The notes below the pieces were generated by a model. It made no database searches, was not told where the DNA came from, and saw only the letters and a program-made list of their open reading frames with translations. A program made the position numbers and the translations under genes. A stretch of DNA of 33,966 nucleotides from Pseudomonas sp. REP124 (GTDB taxonomy: Bacteria > Pseudomonadota > Gammaproteobacteria > Pseudomonadales > Pseudomonadaceae), in NCBI RefSeq assembly GCF_020164475.1, contig NZ_JAIQWX010000064.1, positions 1-33,966 of the forward strand, in the 5' to 3' direction. The number at the start of each line of letters is the position of its first letter. Position 1 is the first letter of the stretch. Positions 7,517 through 16,187 of this stretch are shown here, one piece after another.

Positions 7517-8432
7517 GCATGGAGAACGTGATGTTTTCCTCACGACCGGCCAATTCGTCGGCACCGGTAGCACCCCAGGCCTGCAATTGCTGAATCACAC
7601 CACGGACCAGCACTTCCGGTGCAGAAGCGCCAGCAGTGATACCGATGCGCTCGACGCCATCGAACCAGCTTTGCTGCAGGTCTTCGGCACCGTCGATCAG
7701 GTACGCCGGCGTGGCCATGCGCTCGGCGAGTTCACGCAGACGGTTGGAGTTGGAGCTGTTGGGGCTGCCGACTACCAGTACCACGTCGCATTCGTCAGCC
7801 AGTTGCTTGACCGCGTCCTGACGGTTTTGCGTGGCGTAGCAGATGTCGTCCTTGCGCGGACCGCCAATGGCCGGGAAACGCGTACGCAGGGCATCGATGA
7901 CGCGGCTGGTATCGTCCATGGACAGGGTGGTCTGGGTGACGAACGCCAGTTTTTCCGGGTTGCGCACTTGCAGCTTGGCGACATCTTCCTCGTCTTCGAC
8001 CAGATAGATCGACCCGCCATTGGCAGGATCGTACTGGCCCATGGTGCCTTCGACTTCCGGGTGACCGGCGTGGCCGATGAGGATGCATTCACGCCCGTCG
8101 CGGCTGTAACGCGCGACTTCGATGTGCACCTTGGTCACCAGCGGACAGGTGGCGTCGAACACTTTCAGGCCACGGCCGGCGGCTTCGCTACGAACAGCCT
8201 GGGACACGCCGTGGGCACTGAAGATCACGATGACGTCATCCGGCACCTGATCCAGTTCCTCGACAAAGATCGCGCCACGGTTGCGCAGGTCTTCGACGAC
8301 GAACTTGTTGTGAACCACTTCATGGCGCACGTAGATCGGCGGCCCGAAGACTTCCAGGGCGCGGTTGACGATTTCGATCGCCCGGTCCACACCGGCGCAA
8401 AAGCCACGGGGGTTGGCGAGTTTGATTTGCAT
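7485..8432 (-). CDS. ispH: 4-hydroxy-3-methylbut-2-enyl diphosphate reductase IspH
   Basis: IspH catalyses the last step of the MEP isoprenoid pathway, reducing HMBPP to IPP and DMAPP with a [4Fe-4S] cluster. The 315 residues contain the three cluster cysteines C12 (GFCAGV), C96 (ATCPLV) and C198 (ICYAT), the histidine motifs EVVHNK, SAHGVS and GHAGHPEVEG, TQTTLS, and the SPNSSNSNRL substrate-binding motif. The ATG at 8432 has GAGG six bases upstream. It is the distal gene of the ribF-ileS-lspA-fkpB-ispH run, separated from fkpB by 160 bases that hold a REPIN. The last 32 bases overlap the end of fimT tail-to-tail. Confidence 0.97.
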   Translation of the reverse strand: MQIKLANPRGFCAGVDRAIEIVNRALEVFGPPIYVRHEVVHNKFVVEDLRNRGAIFVEELDQVPDDVIVIFSAHGVSQAVRSEAAGRGLKVFDATCPLVTKVHIEVARYSRDGRECILIGHAGHPEVEGTMGQYDPANGGSIYLVEDEEDVAKLQVRNPEKLAFVTQTTLSMDDTSRVIDALRTRFPAIGGPRKDDICYATQNRQDAVKQLADECDVVLVVGSPNSSNSNRLRELAERMATPAYLIDGAEDLQQSWFDGVERIGITAGASAPEVLVRGVIQQLQAWGATGADELAGREENITFSMPKELRVRSVL

Positions 8433-8484
8433 GCTGTGCCTCGTGTCTTGCGCGCAATAAATAACGGAAACTGTGAAAAACATT

Positions 8485-8572
8485 GTGGGAGCGGGCTTGC
8501 TCGCGATGGCGGAGTATCAGTCGACTTCAATATTGAATGTCAGACACTCATCGCGAGCAGGCTCGCTCCCAC
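8485..8572. repeat. REPIN inside the fkpB-ispH gap
   Basis: Two inverted REP arms (left GTGGGAGCGGGCTTGCTCGC; right the near-complement ending GCTCGCTCCCAC) enclose about 46 bases whose centre is itself nearly palindromic (TTCAATATTGAA). The right arm has drifted from the left at two positions. It lies between two genes that are usually co-transcribed, so in mRNA it would form a long hairpin between fkpB and ispH. Confidence 0.93.
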
Positions 8573-8592
8573 ATTTGACTGTGAACAGTCGG

Positions 8593-9045
8593 TTACAGCG
8601 CCTTGACGGAGATGATTTCCACGTCAAAGGTCAGTGTCTTGCCTGCCAGTGGGTGGTTGAAGTCGATGGTCACTTGCGTGTCGTCGAACTCTTTCACCAC
8701 GCCCGGCAATTCAGTATTGGCCGCATCGTTGAAGATCACCAGCAAACCCGGCGAGAGGTCCATGTTCTGGAACTGCGAGCGCGGGATGATCTGTACGTTC
8801 TGCGGATTCGGCTGGCCGAAGGCATTTTCAGGTTCGACGGTCAGGGTACGCTTGTCCCCTGCCTTGAAACCGAACAGCGCCGCTTCAAAGCCTGGCAACA
8901 GGTTGCCGTCACCGACCTTGAAGGTCGCCGGGGCCTTGTCGAAGGTGCTGTCCACCGTGTCGCCGTTCTCCAGGCGCAATGCGAAATGCAAGGTGACTTC
9001 CGTGTTCTGGCCGATACGTTGTTCAGCCAATACCTGTTCAGTCAT
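8593..9045 (-). CDS. fkpB: FKBP-type peptidyl-prolyl isomerase FkpB/SlpA
   Basis: FkpB is a small cytosolic FKBP-type prolyl isomerase and chaperone of the SlpA/SlyD group. The 150 residues begin with the isomerase core (VTLHFALRLENGDTVDSTFD, then FKVGDGNLLPGFEAALFGFKAGDKRTL), with the IF (insert-in-flap) domain after VEPENAFG, and a return strand ending LTFDVEIISVKAL. The ATG at 9045 overlaps the lspA stop by eight bases and has GGAG nine bases upstream, indicating translational coupling with lspA. The same ileS-lspA-fkpB-ispH order is found in many gammaproteobacteria. It lacks the metal-binding His-rich tail of SlyD. Confidence 0.93.
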   Translation of the reverse strand: MTEQVLAEQRIGQNTEVTLHFALRLENGDTVDSTFDKAPATFKVGDGNLLPGFEAALFGFKAGDKRTLTVEPENAFGQPNPQNVQIIPRSQFQNMDLSPGLLVIFNDAANTELPGVVKEFDDTQVTIDFNHPLAGKTLTFDVEIISVKAL

Positions 9046-9550
9046 GAACGGTTTCTCCGGTTTTCTTACTTTTGAACATATCCAGTGCCAGCATCACGGC
9101 GCCTACAGTGATTGCACTGTCGGCAAAGTTGAACGCCGGGAAGTACCAGCGGTTCTGCCAGTGCACCAGGATGAAATCGATCACATGGCCCAGGGCAATG
9201 CGGTCATACAGGTTGCCCAGCGCGCCGCCGAGCACCAATGCCAGGGCGACGGCGAGCCAGGTTTCGTTGCGGCCCAGGCGCTTGAGCCAGACCACCAGCA
9301 CCCCACTGACCACCACGGCGATCAGGGCGAAAAGCCACCGCTGCCAGCCGGAGCTGTCTGCCAGGAAGCTGAACGCGGCGCCGGTGTTGTAGGCCAGGGT
9401 CCAGCTGAAGTAATCGGGAATGATCACGATCTGCTGGTACATCTGGAGTCTGTCTTCGAAGTAGAACTTGCTGGCCTGGTCGATGACCAGAACCAGCAAA
9501 CTCAACCAGAGCCAGCTCAGCCGTCCAAAACGGACAATGGCATTAGGCAT
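9038..9550 (-). CDS. lspA: Lipoprotein signal peptidase LspA
   Basis: LspA is the inner-membrane aspartyl peptidase that removes signal peptides from diacylglyceryl prolipoproteins. The 170 residues contain four hydrophobic segments (about 12-24, 70-88, 98-113, 143-158). The conserved motifs are DQASKF, NTGAAFSFL, GGALGNLYDR with VIDF (D125), and PAFNFADSAI (D144); D125 and D144 correspond to the catalytic pair D124/D143 of P. aeruginosa LspA. The ATG at 9550 overlaps the ileS stop by eight bases; an upstream ATG would run far into ileS. It serves lipoproteins such as those encoded at 23632 and 31475. Confidence 0.97.
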   Translation of the reverse strand: MPNAIVRFGRLSWLWLSLLVLVIDQASKFYFEDRLQMYQQIVIIPDYFSWTLAYNTGAAFSFLADSSGWQRWLFALIAVVVSGVLVVWLKRLGRNETWLAVALALVLGGALGNLYDRIALGHVIDFILVHWQNRWYFPAFNFADSAITVGAVMLALDMFKSKKTGETVHD

Positions 9551-12374
9551 AGTGGCGAACCTCGCCGGCGCCGCTGATGTTATCAACGCAACGACCGCAG
9601 ATTTCCGGATGCTCCGGGTTCACGCCGACGTCTTCACGGCAATGCCAGCAACGGGCGCACTTGGCGTGAGCCGACTTGACGATCTTCAGCTTCAGGCCGC
9701 TGACTTCGGTCACCACGGCGTCAGCTGGAGCCTGCACCAATGGCGCAACGCTGGCGGTGGAGGTGATCAGCACGAAGCGCAGTTCGTTGCTCAGCTTGGC
9801 CAGGTCGGCAGTCAGGGCGTCTTCGGCGAACAGCGTCACTTCGGCTTGCAGGTTGCCACCGACGGCCTTGGCCGCACGCTGGATCTCCATTTCCTTGTTG
9901 ACCGCTACTTTGACCGCCATGATGCGGTCCCAGTACGCACGATCCAGCTCGAAGCCTTCCGGCAATTCGCTCAGGCCTTCGTACCAGGTGTTGAGCATCA
10001 CCGATTCGTTGCGCTCGCCCGGCAGGTACTGCCACAGCTCGTCGGCGGTGAACGCCAGGATCGGAGCGATCCAGCGCACCAGCGCTTCGGAGATGTGGAA
10101 CAGCGCGGTCTGGCACGAACGACGGGCCTTGCTGTCGGCGCAGGTGGTGTACTGGCGGTCCTTGATGATGTCGAGGTAGAAACCGCCCAGCTCCTGCACG
10201 CAGAAGTTGTGGATCTTGGAGTAGACGTTCCAGAAGCGGTATTCGCCGTAGTGCTCTTGCAGCTCGCGTTGCAACAGCAGCGTGCGGTCCACGGCCCAAC
10301 GGTCCAGTGCCAGCATTTCGTCGGCCGGCAGCAGGTCTGTGGCCGGGTTGAAGCCGGTCAGGTTCGAGAGCAGGAAACGCGCGGTGTTACGGATACGACG
10401 ATAGGCGTCGGCGCTGCGCTGCAGGATCTGCTCGGAAACCGCCATCTCGCCGGAGTAGTCGGTCGAAGCCACCCACAGACGCATGATGTCGGCGCCCAGG
10501 GTGTCGTTGACCTTTTGCGGCGCGATCACGTTGCCCAGGGATTTGGACATCTTGCGGCCGGACTCGTCGACGGTGAAACCGTGGGTCAGCAGCTCGCGGT
10601 ATGGCGCGTGATTGTCGATCGCGCAACCTGTCAGCAGGGACGAGTGGAACCAGCCGCGGTGCTGGTCGGAACCTTCCAGGTACAGGTCGGCGCGAGGACC
10701 GGTTTCGTGGCCCATCGGGTGCGAACCGCGCAGGACGTGCCAGTGCGTGGTGCCCGAATCGAACCAGACGTCCAGGGTGTCGCTGATCTTGTCGTACTGC
10801 GGCGCTTCATCGCCCAGCAGCTCGGCGGCGTCCAGCTTGAACCAGGCTTCGATGCCTTCGACTTCGACACGCTTGGCCACGATTTCCATCAGCTCGACAG
10901 TACGCGGGTGCAGCTCGCCGCTTTCCTTGTTCAGGAAGAACGGGATCGGCACGCCCCAGTTGCGCTGACGGGAGATGCACCAGTCCGGACGGTTGGCGAT
11001 CATCGAGTGCAGACGCGCCTGGCCCCAGGCCGGGACAAACTTGGTGTCTTCGATGGCTTTGAGCGAACGCTGGCGCAGGGTGTCGCCGGTGGTTGGCTGC
11101 TTGTCCATGCCGATGAACCACTGCGCGGTAGCGCGATAGATCAGCGGGGTTTTGTGGCGCCAGCAGTGCATGTAGCTGTGTTCGATGACGGTGGTGTGCA
11201 TCAATGCACCGACTTCGGTCAGCTTGTCGACGATGGCCGGGTTGGCCTTCCAGATGAACTGGCCACCGAAGAATTCCATCGAAGGCACGTACACGCCGTT
11301 GCTTTGCACCGGGTTGAGGATGTCGTCGTTGACCATGCCGTATTTCTTGCAGGTCACGAAGTCGTCCACGCCGTAGGCCGGGGCGGAGTGAACCACGCCG
11401 GTGCCGGCGCCCAGTTCAACGTAGTCGGCCAGGTACACCGGCGACAGGCGGTCGTAGAACGGGTGACGGAAGTTGATCAGTTCCAGAGCGGAACCTGGAG
11501 CGGTGGCCAGCACCGAGCCTTCGACGCCGTAACGGGACAGGCAGGATTCCACCAGCTCCTCGGCCAGGACCAGCAGCTTGTCGCCGATATCGACCAGGGC
11601 GTAGGTGAATTCAGGGTGAACGTTCAGCGCCTGGTTGGCAGGGATGGTCCACGGGGTGGTGGTCCAGATCACGATCGAGGCAGGCTTGGCCAGCGACGGC
11701 AGACCGAAAGCGGCAGCCAGCTTGGCTTCGTCGGCAATCGGGAAGGCTACGTCGATGGTCGAGGACTTCTTGTTCTCGTACTCGACTTCCGCTTCAGCCA
11801 GGGCCGAACCACAGTCGAAGCACCAGTTCACGGGCTTGAGGCCCTTGAACACGAAACCGCCCTTGACGATTTCGGCCAAGGCGCGGATTTCACCGGCCTC
11901 GTTCTTGAAGTCCATGGTCTTGTACGGGTTGGCGAAGTCGCCCAACACGCCCAGACGGATGAATTCGGATTTCTGACCTTCGATCTGCTCGGTGGCGTAG
12001 GCACGGCACAGCTCGCGGGTCTTGTCCGCGCCAAGGTTCTTGCCGTGGGTCACTTCGACCTTGTGCTCGATCGGCAGACCGTGGCAGTCCCAGCCCGGAA
12101 TGTAAGGCGCGTCGAAGCCCGACAGGGTCTTCGAGCGAATGATCATGTCCTTGAGGATCTTGTTCAGTGCGTGACCGATGTGAATCGTGCCGTTGGCGTA
12201 GGGAGGACCGTCGTGCAGGACGAACTTCGGACGATCCTTGCCAATCTCGCGCAACTTTCCGTACAGGCCAATGCTGTCCCAGCGCTGCAGAATCTGCGGT
12301 TCGCGCTGAGGCAGGCCGGCCTTCATTGGGAAGGCGGTGTCCGGAAGGTTTAGCGTGGCTTTATAGTCGGTCAT
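9543..12374 (-). CDS. ileS: Isoleucyl-tRNA synthetase
   Basis: IleRS charges tRNA-Ile with isoleucine and edits mischarged valine. The 943 residues match the usual bacterial type 1 length. Visible motifs are the class I HIGH signature (65-68, in ANGTIHIGHALNK), the KMSKS loop at 608-612, and a C-terminal zinc finger with C906, C909, C926 and C929, a hallmark of the mupirocin-sensitive type 1 enzyme. The CP1 editing region (VIWTTTPWTIPANQALNVHP) is present. It starts 13 bases after ribF with GAAGAG upstream and overlaps lspA at its end. Confidence 0.98.
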   Translation of the reverse strand: MTDYKATLNLPDTAFPMKAGLPQREPQILQRWDSIGLYGKLREIGKDRPKFVLHDGPPYANGTIHIGHALNKILKDMIIRSKTLSGFDAPYIPGWDCHGLPIEHKVEVTHGKNLGADKTRELCRAYATEQIEGQKSEFIRLGVLGDFANPYKTMDFKNEAGEIRALAEIVKGGFVFKGLKPVNWCFDCGSALAEAEVEYENKKSSTIDVAFPIADEAKLAAAFGLPSLAKPASIVIWTTTPWTIPANQALNVHPEFTYALVDIGDKLLVLAEELVESCLSRYGVEGSVLATAPGSALELINFRHPFYDRLSPVYLADYVELGAGTGVVHSAPAYGVDDFVTCKKYGMVNDDILNPVQSNGVYVPSMEFFGGQFIWKANPAIVDKLTEVGALMHTTVIEHSYMHCWRHKTPLIYRATAQWFIGMDKQPTTGDTLRQRSLKAIEDTKFVPAWGQARLHSMIANRPDWCISRQRNWGVPIPFFLNKESGELHPRTVELMEIVAKRVEVEGIEAWFKLDAAELLGDEAPQYDKISDTLDVWFDSGTTHWHVLRGSHPMGHETGPRADLYLEGSDQHRGWFHSSLLTGCAIDNHAPYRELLTHGFTVDESGRKMSKSLGNVIAPQKVNDTLGADIMRLWVASTDYSGEMAVSEQILQRSADAYRRIRNTARFLLSNLTGFNPATDLLPADEMLALDRWAVDRTLLLQRELQEHYGEYRFWNVYSKIHNFCVQELGGFYLDIIKDRQYTTCADSKARRSCQTALFHISEALVRWIAPILAFTADELWQYLPGERNESVMLNTWYEGLSELPEGFELDRAYWDRIMAVKVAVNKEMEIQRAAKAVGGNLQAEVTLFAEDALTADLAKLSNELRFVLITSTASVAPLVQAPADAVVTEVSGLKLKIVKSAHAKCARCWHCREDVGVNPEHPEICGRCVDNISGAGEVRHYA

Positions 12375-12387
12375 TTAAGGCTCTTCA

Positions 12388-13326
12388 TTAGCGATGGGCG
12401 CTAGGTGCGGCTAGTGCACGGGCGGCGGCGACATCCGCGTTGATCGCCGTTTTCAACGCCTCCAGAGAGGCAAAACGCTGCTCTTCACGCAGCTTGTGGT
12501 GGAAAACCACCGTCAGACGCCGGTCATATAGATCGCCGGCAAAATCCAGAAGATGTACTTCAAGGTGGGCCTTGCCATCACCTTGGACCGTGGGCCGCAC
12601 GCCGATATTGGCGACGCCGGGCCAGGTCTTGCCGTCGATGTCCACATTGACCAGGTAAACCCCGGTGAACGGCACGCGACGACGCTTGAGTTGAACGTTG
12701 GCAGTGGGCGTGCCCAACTGCCGAGCGAGCTTCTGACCGTGCAGCACACGACCGGCAATCCGGTACGGGCGGCCGAGCAGGCGTTCGGCGAGGGCAAAAT
12801 CGGCGGCGGCCAGCGCATTACGCACCTGGGTGCTGCTGACCCGGATGCCTTCCAGTTCGACGGTCTGCGCAGCCTCGACGGTGAAGCCCTGCATGACGCC
12901 GGCCTGCTGGAGGAAATCGAAATCCCCCGCCCGGTCGCAACCGAAACGGAAATCGTCGCCGACCTCAAGGTGCTGCACACCGAGGCCATCGACCAGAATG
13001 GTATCGACGAATTCGCTGGCGCTGAGCTTGCTCAGGCGCTGGTTGAAGGCCAGGCACAGGACCCGGTCGACGCCTTCGGCGGCCAGCAGTTGCAGCTTGT
13101 CCCGCAGACGGGTCAGACGCGCGGGCGCGGTGTCGGGGGCGAAAAACTCCCGGGGCTGCGGCTCGAAAATCACCACGCAGCTGGGCACGCCCAACTCGAG
13201 CGCACGCTCACGCAGCCGCGCCAGGATAGCCTGGTGGCCACGGTGTACACCGTCAAAGTTGCCAATAGTGGCGACGCAGCCCCGATGCTGGGGGCGCAGA
13301 TTTTGGAGGCCTCGAACCAGCTGCAT
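12388..13326 (-). CDS. ribF: Bifunctional riboflavin kinase / FAD synthetase RibF
   Basis: RibF phosphorylates riboflavin to FMN and adenylylates FMN to FAD. The N-terminal nucleotidyltransferase domain has IGNFDGVHRGH (HxGH-type motif), and the C-terminal kinase domain has GTPTANVQL with GVYLVNVDIDGKTWPGVANIGVRPT. The ATG at 13326 gives 312 residues, the usual length and N-terminus (MQLVRGLQNL). An in-frame ATG at 13344 would leave almost no leader after the predicted promoter. It is the first gene of the ribF-ileS-lspA-fkpB-ispH run. Confidence 0.95.
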   Translation of the reverse strand: MQLVRGLQNLRPQHRGCVATIGNFDGVHRGHQAILARLRERALELGVPSCVVIFEPQPREFFAPDTAPARLTRLRDKLQLLAAEGVDRVLCLAFNQRLSKLSASEFVDTILVDGLGVQHLEVGDDFRFGCDRAGDFDFLQQAGVMQGFTVEAAQTVELEGIRVSSTQVRNALAAADFALAERLLGRPYRIAGRVLHGQKLARQLGTPTANVQLKRRRVPFTGVYLVNVDIDGKTWPGVANIGVRPTVQGDGKAHLEVHLLDFAGDLYDRRLTVVFHHKLREEQRFASLEALKTAINADVAAARALAAPSAHR

Positions 13327-13354
13327 AACGCGCTTCTTGCTCATAAAGTGGTCG

Positions 13355-13383
13355 ATTATAACCACACCGGGCGGCCGACGACA
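13355..13383 (-). promoter_or_regulatory. Probable ribF operon promoter
   Basis: The minus strand has a perfect -10 hexamer TATAAT (13355-13360) about 30 bases before the ribF ATG. The -35 is weak: TGTCGT at 13378-13383 with 17-base spacing. It lies between the murJ terminator hairpin and ribF, consistent with a promoter for the five-gene run. The -10 is seen directly; activity is inferred. Confidence 0.6.
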
Positions 13384-13405
13384 GGCAGCACCGCAACCCA
13401 AAGTA

Positions 13406-13433
13406 AACGAGCCGACAAAAATGCCGGCTCGTT
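13406..13433 (-). terminator. Intrinsic terminator after murJ
   Basis: A 9-bp stem (AACGAGCCG / CGGCTCGTT) encloses a 10-base loop, followed on the minus strand by TTACTTT. It lies 23 bases beyond the murJ stop. The U-tract is interrupted, so efficiency may be modest. Confidence 0.7.
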
Positions 13434-13455
13434 GCTGTTTATCGAGGAATGTTCC

Positions 13456-14994
13456 TCAGCTCAACGCCTTGCGATTGAAGTCGCGCAGGCGGAAGCCCAT
13501 CAACACTAACATGCCGAAATACGCCACCACACCTGCGACCACCAGGGCGCCCAGGCGCAGGAAGCGTTCGAGCATCTGTCCTTCGCCCCAGGCGGGCATG
13601 AAATGCATCCCCGCCAGCAGCACAGCGGACATCACCGCCACCGCAACCACCAGCTTGAAGGCGAATTTGGCCCAGCCCGGTTGCGGCTGATACATCTGCT
13701 GCTTGCGCATCTGATAGAAGAGCAATCCGGCATTCAGGCAGGCCCCGGCACTGATAGCGAGCGCAAGTCCGGCATGGGCCAGCGGACCGATCAGCACCAG
13801 GTTGAAGAGCTGAGTGACTACCAGAGTGAAAATCGCGATTTTCACTGGAGTCCGGATGTTCTGTTGCGCATAAAAGCCAGGCGCCAGCACTTTGATCACA
13901 ATAATCGCAAGCAAACCGACCGAATAAGCGATCAGGGCCCGCTGGGTCATGGCGGCATCAAATGCGTTGAATTGACCGTACTGGAACAGCGAAACCGTCA
14001 GTGGCTCGGCGAGAATCCCCAATGCCAGGGCGCAAGGCAGCACCAGCAGGAAACACAGGCGCAGGCCCCAATCGAGGATCCGCGAATACTCCTGGCGATC
14101 CTTGTTGGCGTAGGTCTTGGCCAGGGTCGGCAGCAGAATCGTCCCTAGTGCCACGCCCAACACGCCGGACGGCAGCTCCATCAGGCGATCGGCGTAATAC
14201 ATCCAGGACACGGAGCCTGCGACCAGAAACGAGGCAAAAATGGTGTTGATGATCAGGGAAATCTGGCTGACCGAGACCCCGAGGATCGCCGGAAGCATCT
14301 GTTTCATCACCCGCCATACGCCGGTGTCGCGCAGATTGATCCGCGGCAGCACCAGCATGCCGATCTTCTTCAGGTGCGGCAGTTGATAAAGCAACTGCGC
14401 CAGACCACCCGCCAGAACGGCCCAACCCAGCGCCATCACGGGCGGATCGAAATACGGCGTCAGGAACAGCGCGAAGATGATCATGCTGACGTTCAGCAGT
14501 GTCGGCACGAACGCCGGGACTGAAAAGCGGTTCCAGGTGTTGAGGATCGCACCGGCCAGCGAAGACAGGGAAATCAACAAAATATAGGGAAAGGTCACCC
14601 GAAGCAGGCTGGAGGTCAGCTCGAATTTTTCCGGGGTGTCGGTGAAGCCCGGGGCCGTGATCCAGATGACCCACGGCGCAGCCACCATGCCCAACGCCGT
14701 GACCAGCGCCAGTACCAGCGTCAACAGGCCCGAGACGTAGGCAATAAAGGTTCGGGTCGCCTCCTCTCCTTTCTGGCTTTTATATTCGGCAAGAATCGGC
14801 ACGAACGCTTGGGAAAAAGCTCCTTCGGCGAAGATGCGTCGCAAAAGATTGGGCAGCTTGAAGGCAATAAAGAAGGCGTCGGTCGCCATTCCCGCGCCGA
14901 AAGTGCGCGCAATGAGGGTGTCACGAACAAAACCCAGAATCCGGGAAAGCATCGTGATAGAGCTGACGGCGGCCAACGATTTGAGCAGATTCAT
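13456..14994 (-). CDS. murJ: Lipid II flippase MurJ
   Basis: MurJ moves lipid II across the inner membrane for peptidoglycan synthesis. It is a MOP-superfamily polytopic protein of 512 residues with about 14 hydrophobic segments. Key charged residues match E. coli numbering: R24, D39 and R52, in TMLSRILGFVRDTLIARTFGAGMATDAFFIAFKLPNLLRRIFAEGAF. The ATG at 14994 is the natural start. It is divergent from rpsT, as PA4562 and PA4563 are neighbours in PAO1, and ends at a hairpin before the ribF promoter, so it probably forms its own transcription unit. Confidence 0.97.
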   Translation of the reverse strand: MNLLKSLAAVSSITMLSRILGFVRDTLIARTFGAGMATDAFFIAFKLPNLLRRIFAEGAFSQAFVPILAEYKSQKGEEATRTFIAYVSGLLTLVLALVTALGMVAAPWVIWITAPGFTDTPEKFELTSSLLRVTFPYILLISLSSLAGAILNTWNRFSVPAFVPTLLNVSMIIFALFLTPYFDPPVMALGWAVLAGGLAQLLYQLPHLKKIGMLVLPRINLRDTGVWRVMKQMLPAILGVSVSQISLIINTIFASFLVAGSVSWMYYADRLMELPSGVLGVALGTILLPTLAKTYANKDRQEYSRILDWGLRLCFLLVLPCALALGILAEPLTVSLFQYGQFNAFDAAMTQRALIAYSVGLLAIIVIKVLAPGFYAQQNIRTPVKIAIFTLVVTQLFNLVLIGPLAHAGLALAISAGACLNAGLLFYQMRKQQMYQPQPGWAKFAFKLVVAVAVMSAVLLAGMHFMPAWGEGQMLERFLRLGALVVAGVVAYFGMLVLMGFRLRDFNRKALS

Positions 14995-15164
14995 TGAAAG
15001 AGTTTGTGCCTGTCGATAAACAGCAGGCGAACTGTGCGCCTACTTGTGCGATACTCCGCGCCGCAACAGCACAGAGCCAAAGCTCGCGAGTTTACAGGTC
15101 ACACGCCGGAAAGAAATATCCCGTCGCACCACGCCTACCACTTAGCGGAACGTTTCAAGCGCCC

Positions 15165-15193
15165 TTGACAAGACTTCAACTCATCGGCATGAT
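15165..15193 (+). promoter_or_regulatory. rpsT sigma70 promoter
   Basis: A consensus -35 TTGACA (15165-15170), 17-base spacer and -10 CATGAT (15188-15193) precede rpsT. The predicted start near 15200 leaves a leader of about 47 bases that ends in GAGGAG before the GTG. Confidence 0.8.
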
Positions 15194-15246
15194 TCGCGGC
15201 CTATTTTGTTTGCTATTTCCTAAAAAGTCTTTCGAGGAGCTCGACG

Positions 15247-15525
15247 GTGGCCAACTCACCTTCCGCCAAAAAACGTGCAAAACAGGCTGAGAAGCGTCGC
15301 AGCCACAACGCCAGCCTGCGTTCCATGGTTCGTACCTACATCAAGAATGTAGTTAAAGCCATCGACGCAAAAGACGCTGCTAAAGCTCAAGCTGCATACG
15401 TTCTGGCTGTGCCTGTTATCGACCGTATGGCCGATAAAGGCATCATCCACAAGAACAAGGCTGCTCGCCATAAGAGCCGTTTGAATGGCCACGTTAAGGC
15501 CCTGAACGTTGCCGCTGCTGCCTAA
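15247..15525 (+). CDS. rpsT: 30S ribosomal protein S20
   Basis: S20 is a primary 16S rRNA-binding protein of the small subunit. The 92-residue product is lysine-, arginine- and alanine-rich with the typical ANSPSAKKRAKQAEKRRSHN start. It begins with GTG rather than ATG, with GAGGAG eight bases upstream. E. coli rpsT also uses a weak non-ATG start and is autoregulated at translation; the same may apply here. It is monocistronic, with its own promoter and a strong terminator. Confidence 0.98.
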   Translation: MANSPSAKKRAKQAEKRRSHNASLRSMVRTYIKNVVKAIDAKDAAKAQAAYVLAVPVIDRMADKGIIHKNKAARHKSRLNGHVKALNVAAAA

Positions 15526-15539
15526 GCGACTCGTTCACT

Positions 15540-15567
15540 AAAAAACCGACCCAAGGGTCGGTTTTTT
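15540..15567 (+). terminator. rpsT intrinsic terminator
   Basis: A GC-rich stem (CCGACCC / GGGTCGG), extended by A-T pairs on each side and with a two-base AA between the arms, is followed by a run of six T. It begins 14 bases after the rpsT stop. The flanking A and T runs make it potentially bidirectional. Confidence 0.93.
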
Positions 15568-15603
15568 ATTGCCTGCGATTTAGCGATCACACCGGAAAAA
15601 ACT

Positions 15604-15691
15604 GTGGGAGCGGGCTTGCTCGCGAAAGCGGTGTGTCAGCCGACGATGATATCGACTGACAGGACCCCTTCGCGAGCAAGCCCGCTCCCAC
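15604..15691. repeat. REPIN between rpsT and creA
   Basis: The left arm GTGGGAGCGGGCTTGCTCGC and its exact inverted copy on the right enclose about 46 bases. The loop has its own imperfect hairpin (TGTCAGCCGA / TCGACTGACA). It lies between the convergent rpsT and creA ends, the commonest setting for these elements. Confidence 0.95.
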
Positions 15692-15710
15692 ATTTTGATT
15701 TGCGCTGGAC

Positions 15711-16175
15711 TTATTGAGGGCTCGCCCACGGCAGGATCGGAATCGCAGTCACCGCATTCTGCGGGCTACCCTCGATCAAACGATCGCTGTACACCAGATA
15801 AACCAGGGTATTGCGCTTCTTGTCGAGGAAACGCACCACCTGCATGGTCTTGAACACCAGGGAAGTGCGCTCCTTGAACACCTCTTCCCCATCCTTCAGT
15901 TCACCCTTGAAGTTGATCGGCCCGACCTGACGACAGGCGATGGAAGCCTCTGCACGATCTTCAGCCAGCCCCAAACCACCCTTCACCCCGCCCGTCTTGG
16001 CGCGGGACAGGTAGCAGGTCACGCCCTCCACTTTCGGATCATCGAATGCCTCGACGACGATCCGATCATTGGGACCGACGAACTTGAACACGGTCGAGAC
16101 CTGGCCGATTTCCTCGGCCGATGCCAGCAACGGCATCGCCAGCAGCAAGCCCAACAATCCTTTTGCAAAACGCAT
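15711..16175 (-). CDS. creA: CreA family periplasmic protein
   Basis: This 154-residue protein of the CreA family has a signal peptide (MRFAKGLLGLLLAMPLLASA, cleavage before EE). The conserved family core is visible: GQVSTVFKFVGPNDRIVVEAFDDPKVEGVTCYLSRAKTGG, then EDRAEASIACRQVGPI and VFKERTSLVFKTMQVVRFLD. The molecular function of CreA is unknown; it is predicted to be periplasmic. It starts 12 bases after proB with GAGGGAA upstream and is probably co-transcribed with it, as PA4564 and PA4565 are adjacent in PAO1. Confidence 0.9.
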   Translation of the reverse strand: MRFAKGLLGLLLAMPLLASAEEIGQVSTVFKFVGPNDRIVVEAFDDPKVEGVTCYLSRAKTGGVKGGLGLAEDRAEASIACRQVGPINFKGELKDGEEVFKERTSLVFKTMQVVRFLDKKRNTLVYLVYSDRLIEGSPQNAVTAIPILPWASPQ

Positions 16176-16187
16176 TCAGGTATTCCC

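Noticed and set aside
9468..12353. A 961-codon open frame opposite ileS, and a 730-codon one opposite the Lon-like gene
   Set aside because: Both arise from the mirror-codon effect in high-GC genes; the real genes have complete catalytic motifs on the other strand.
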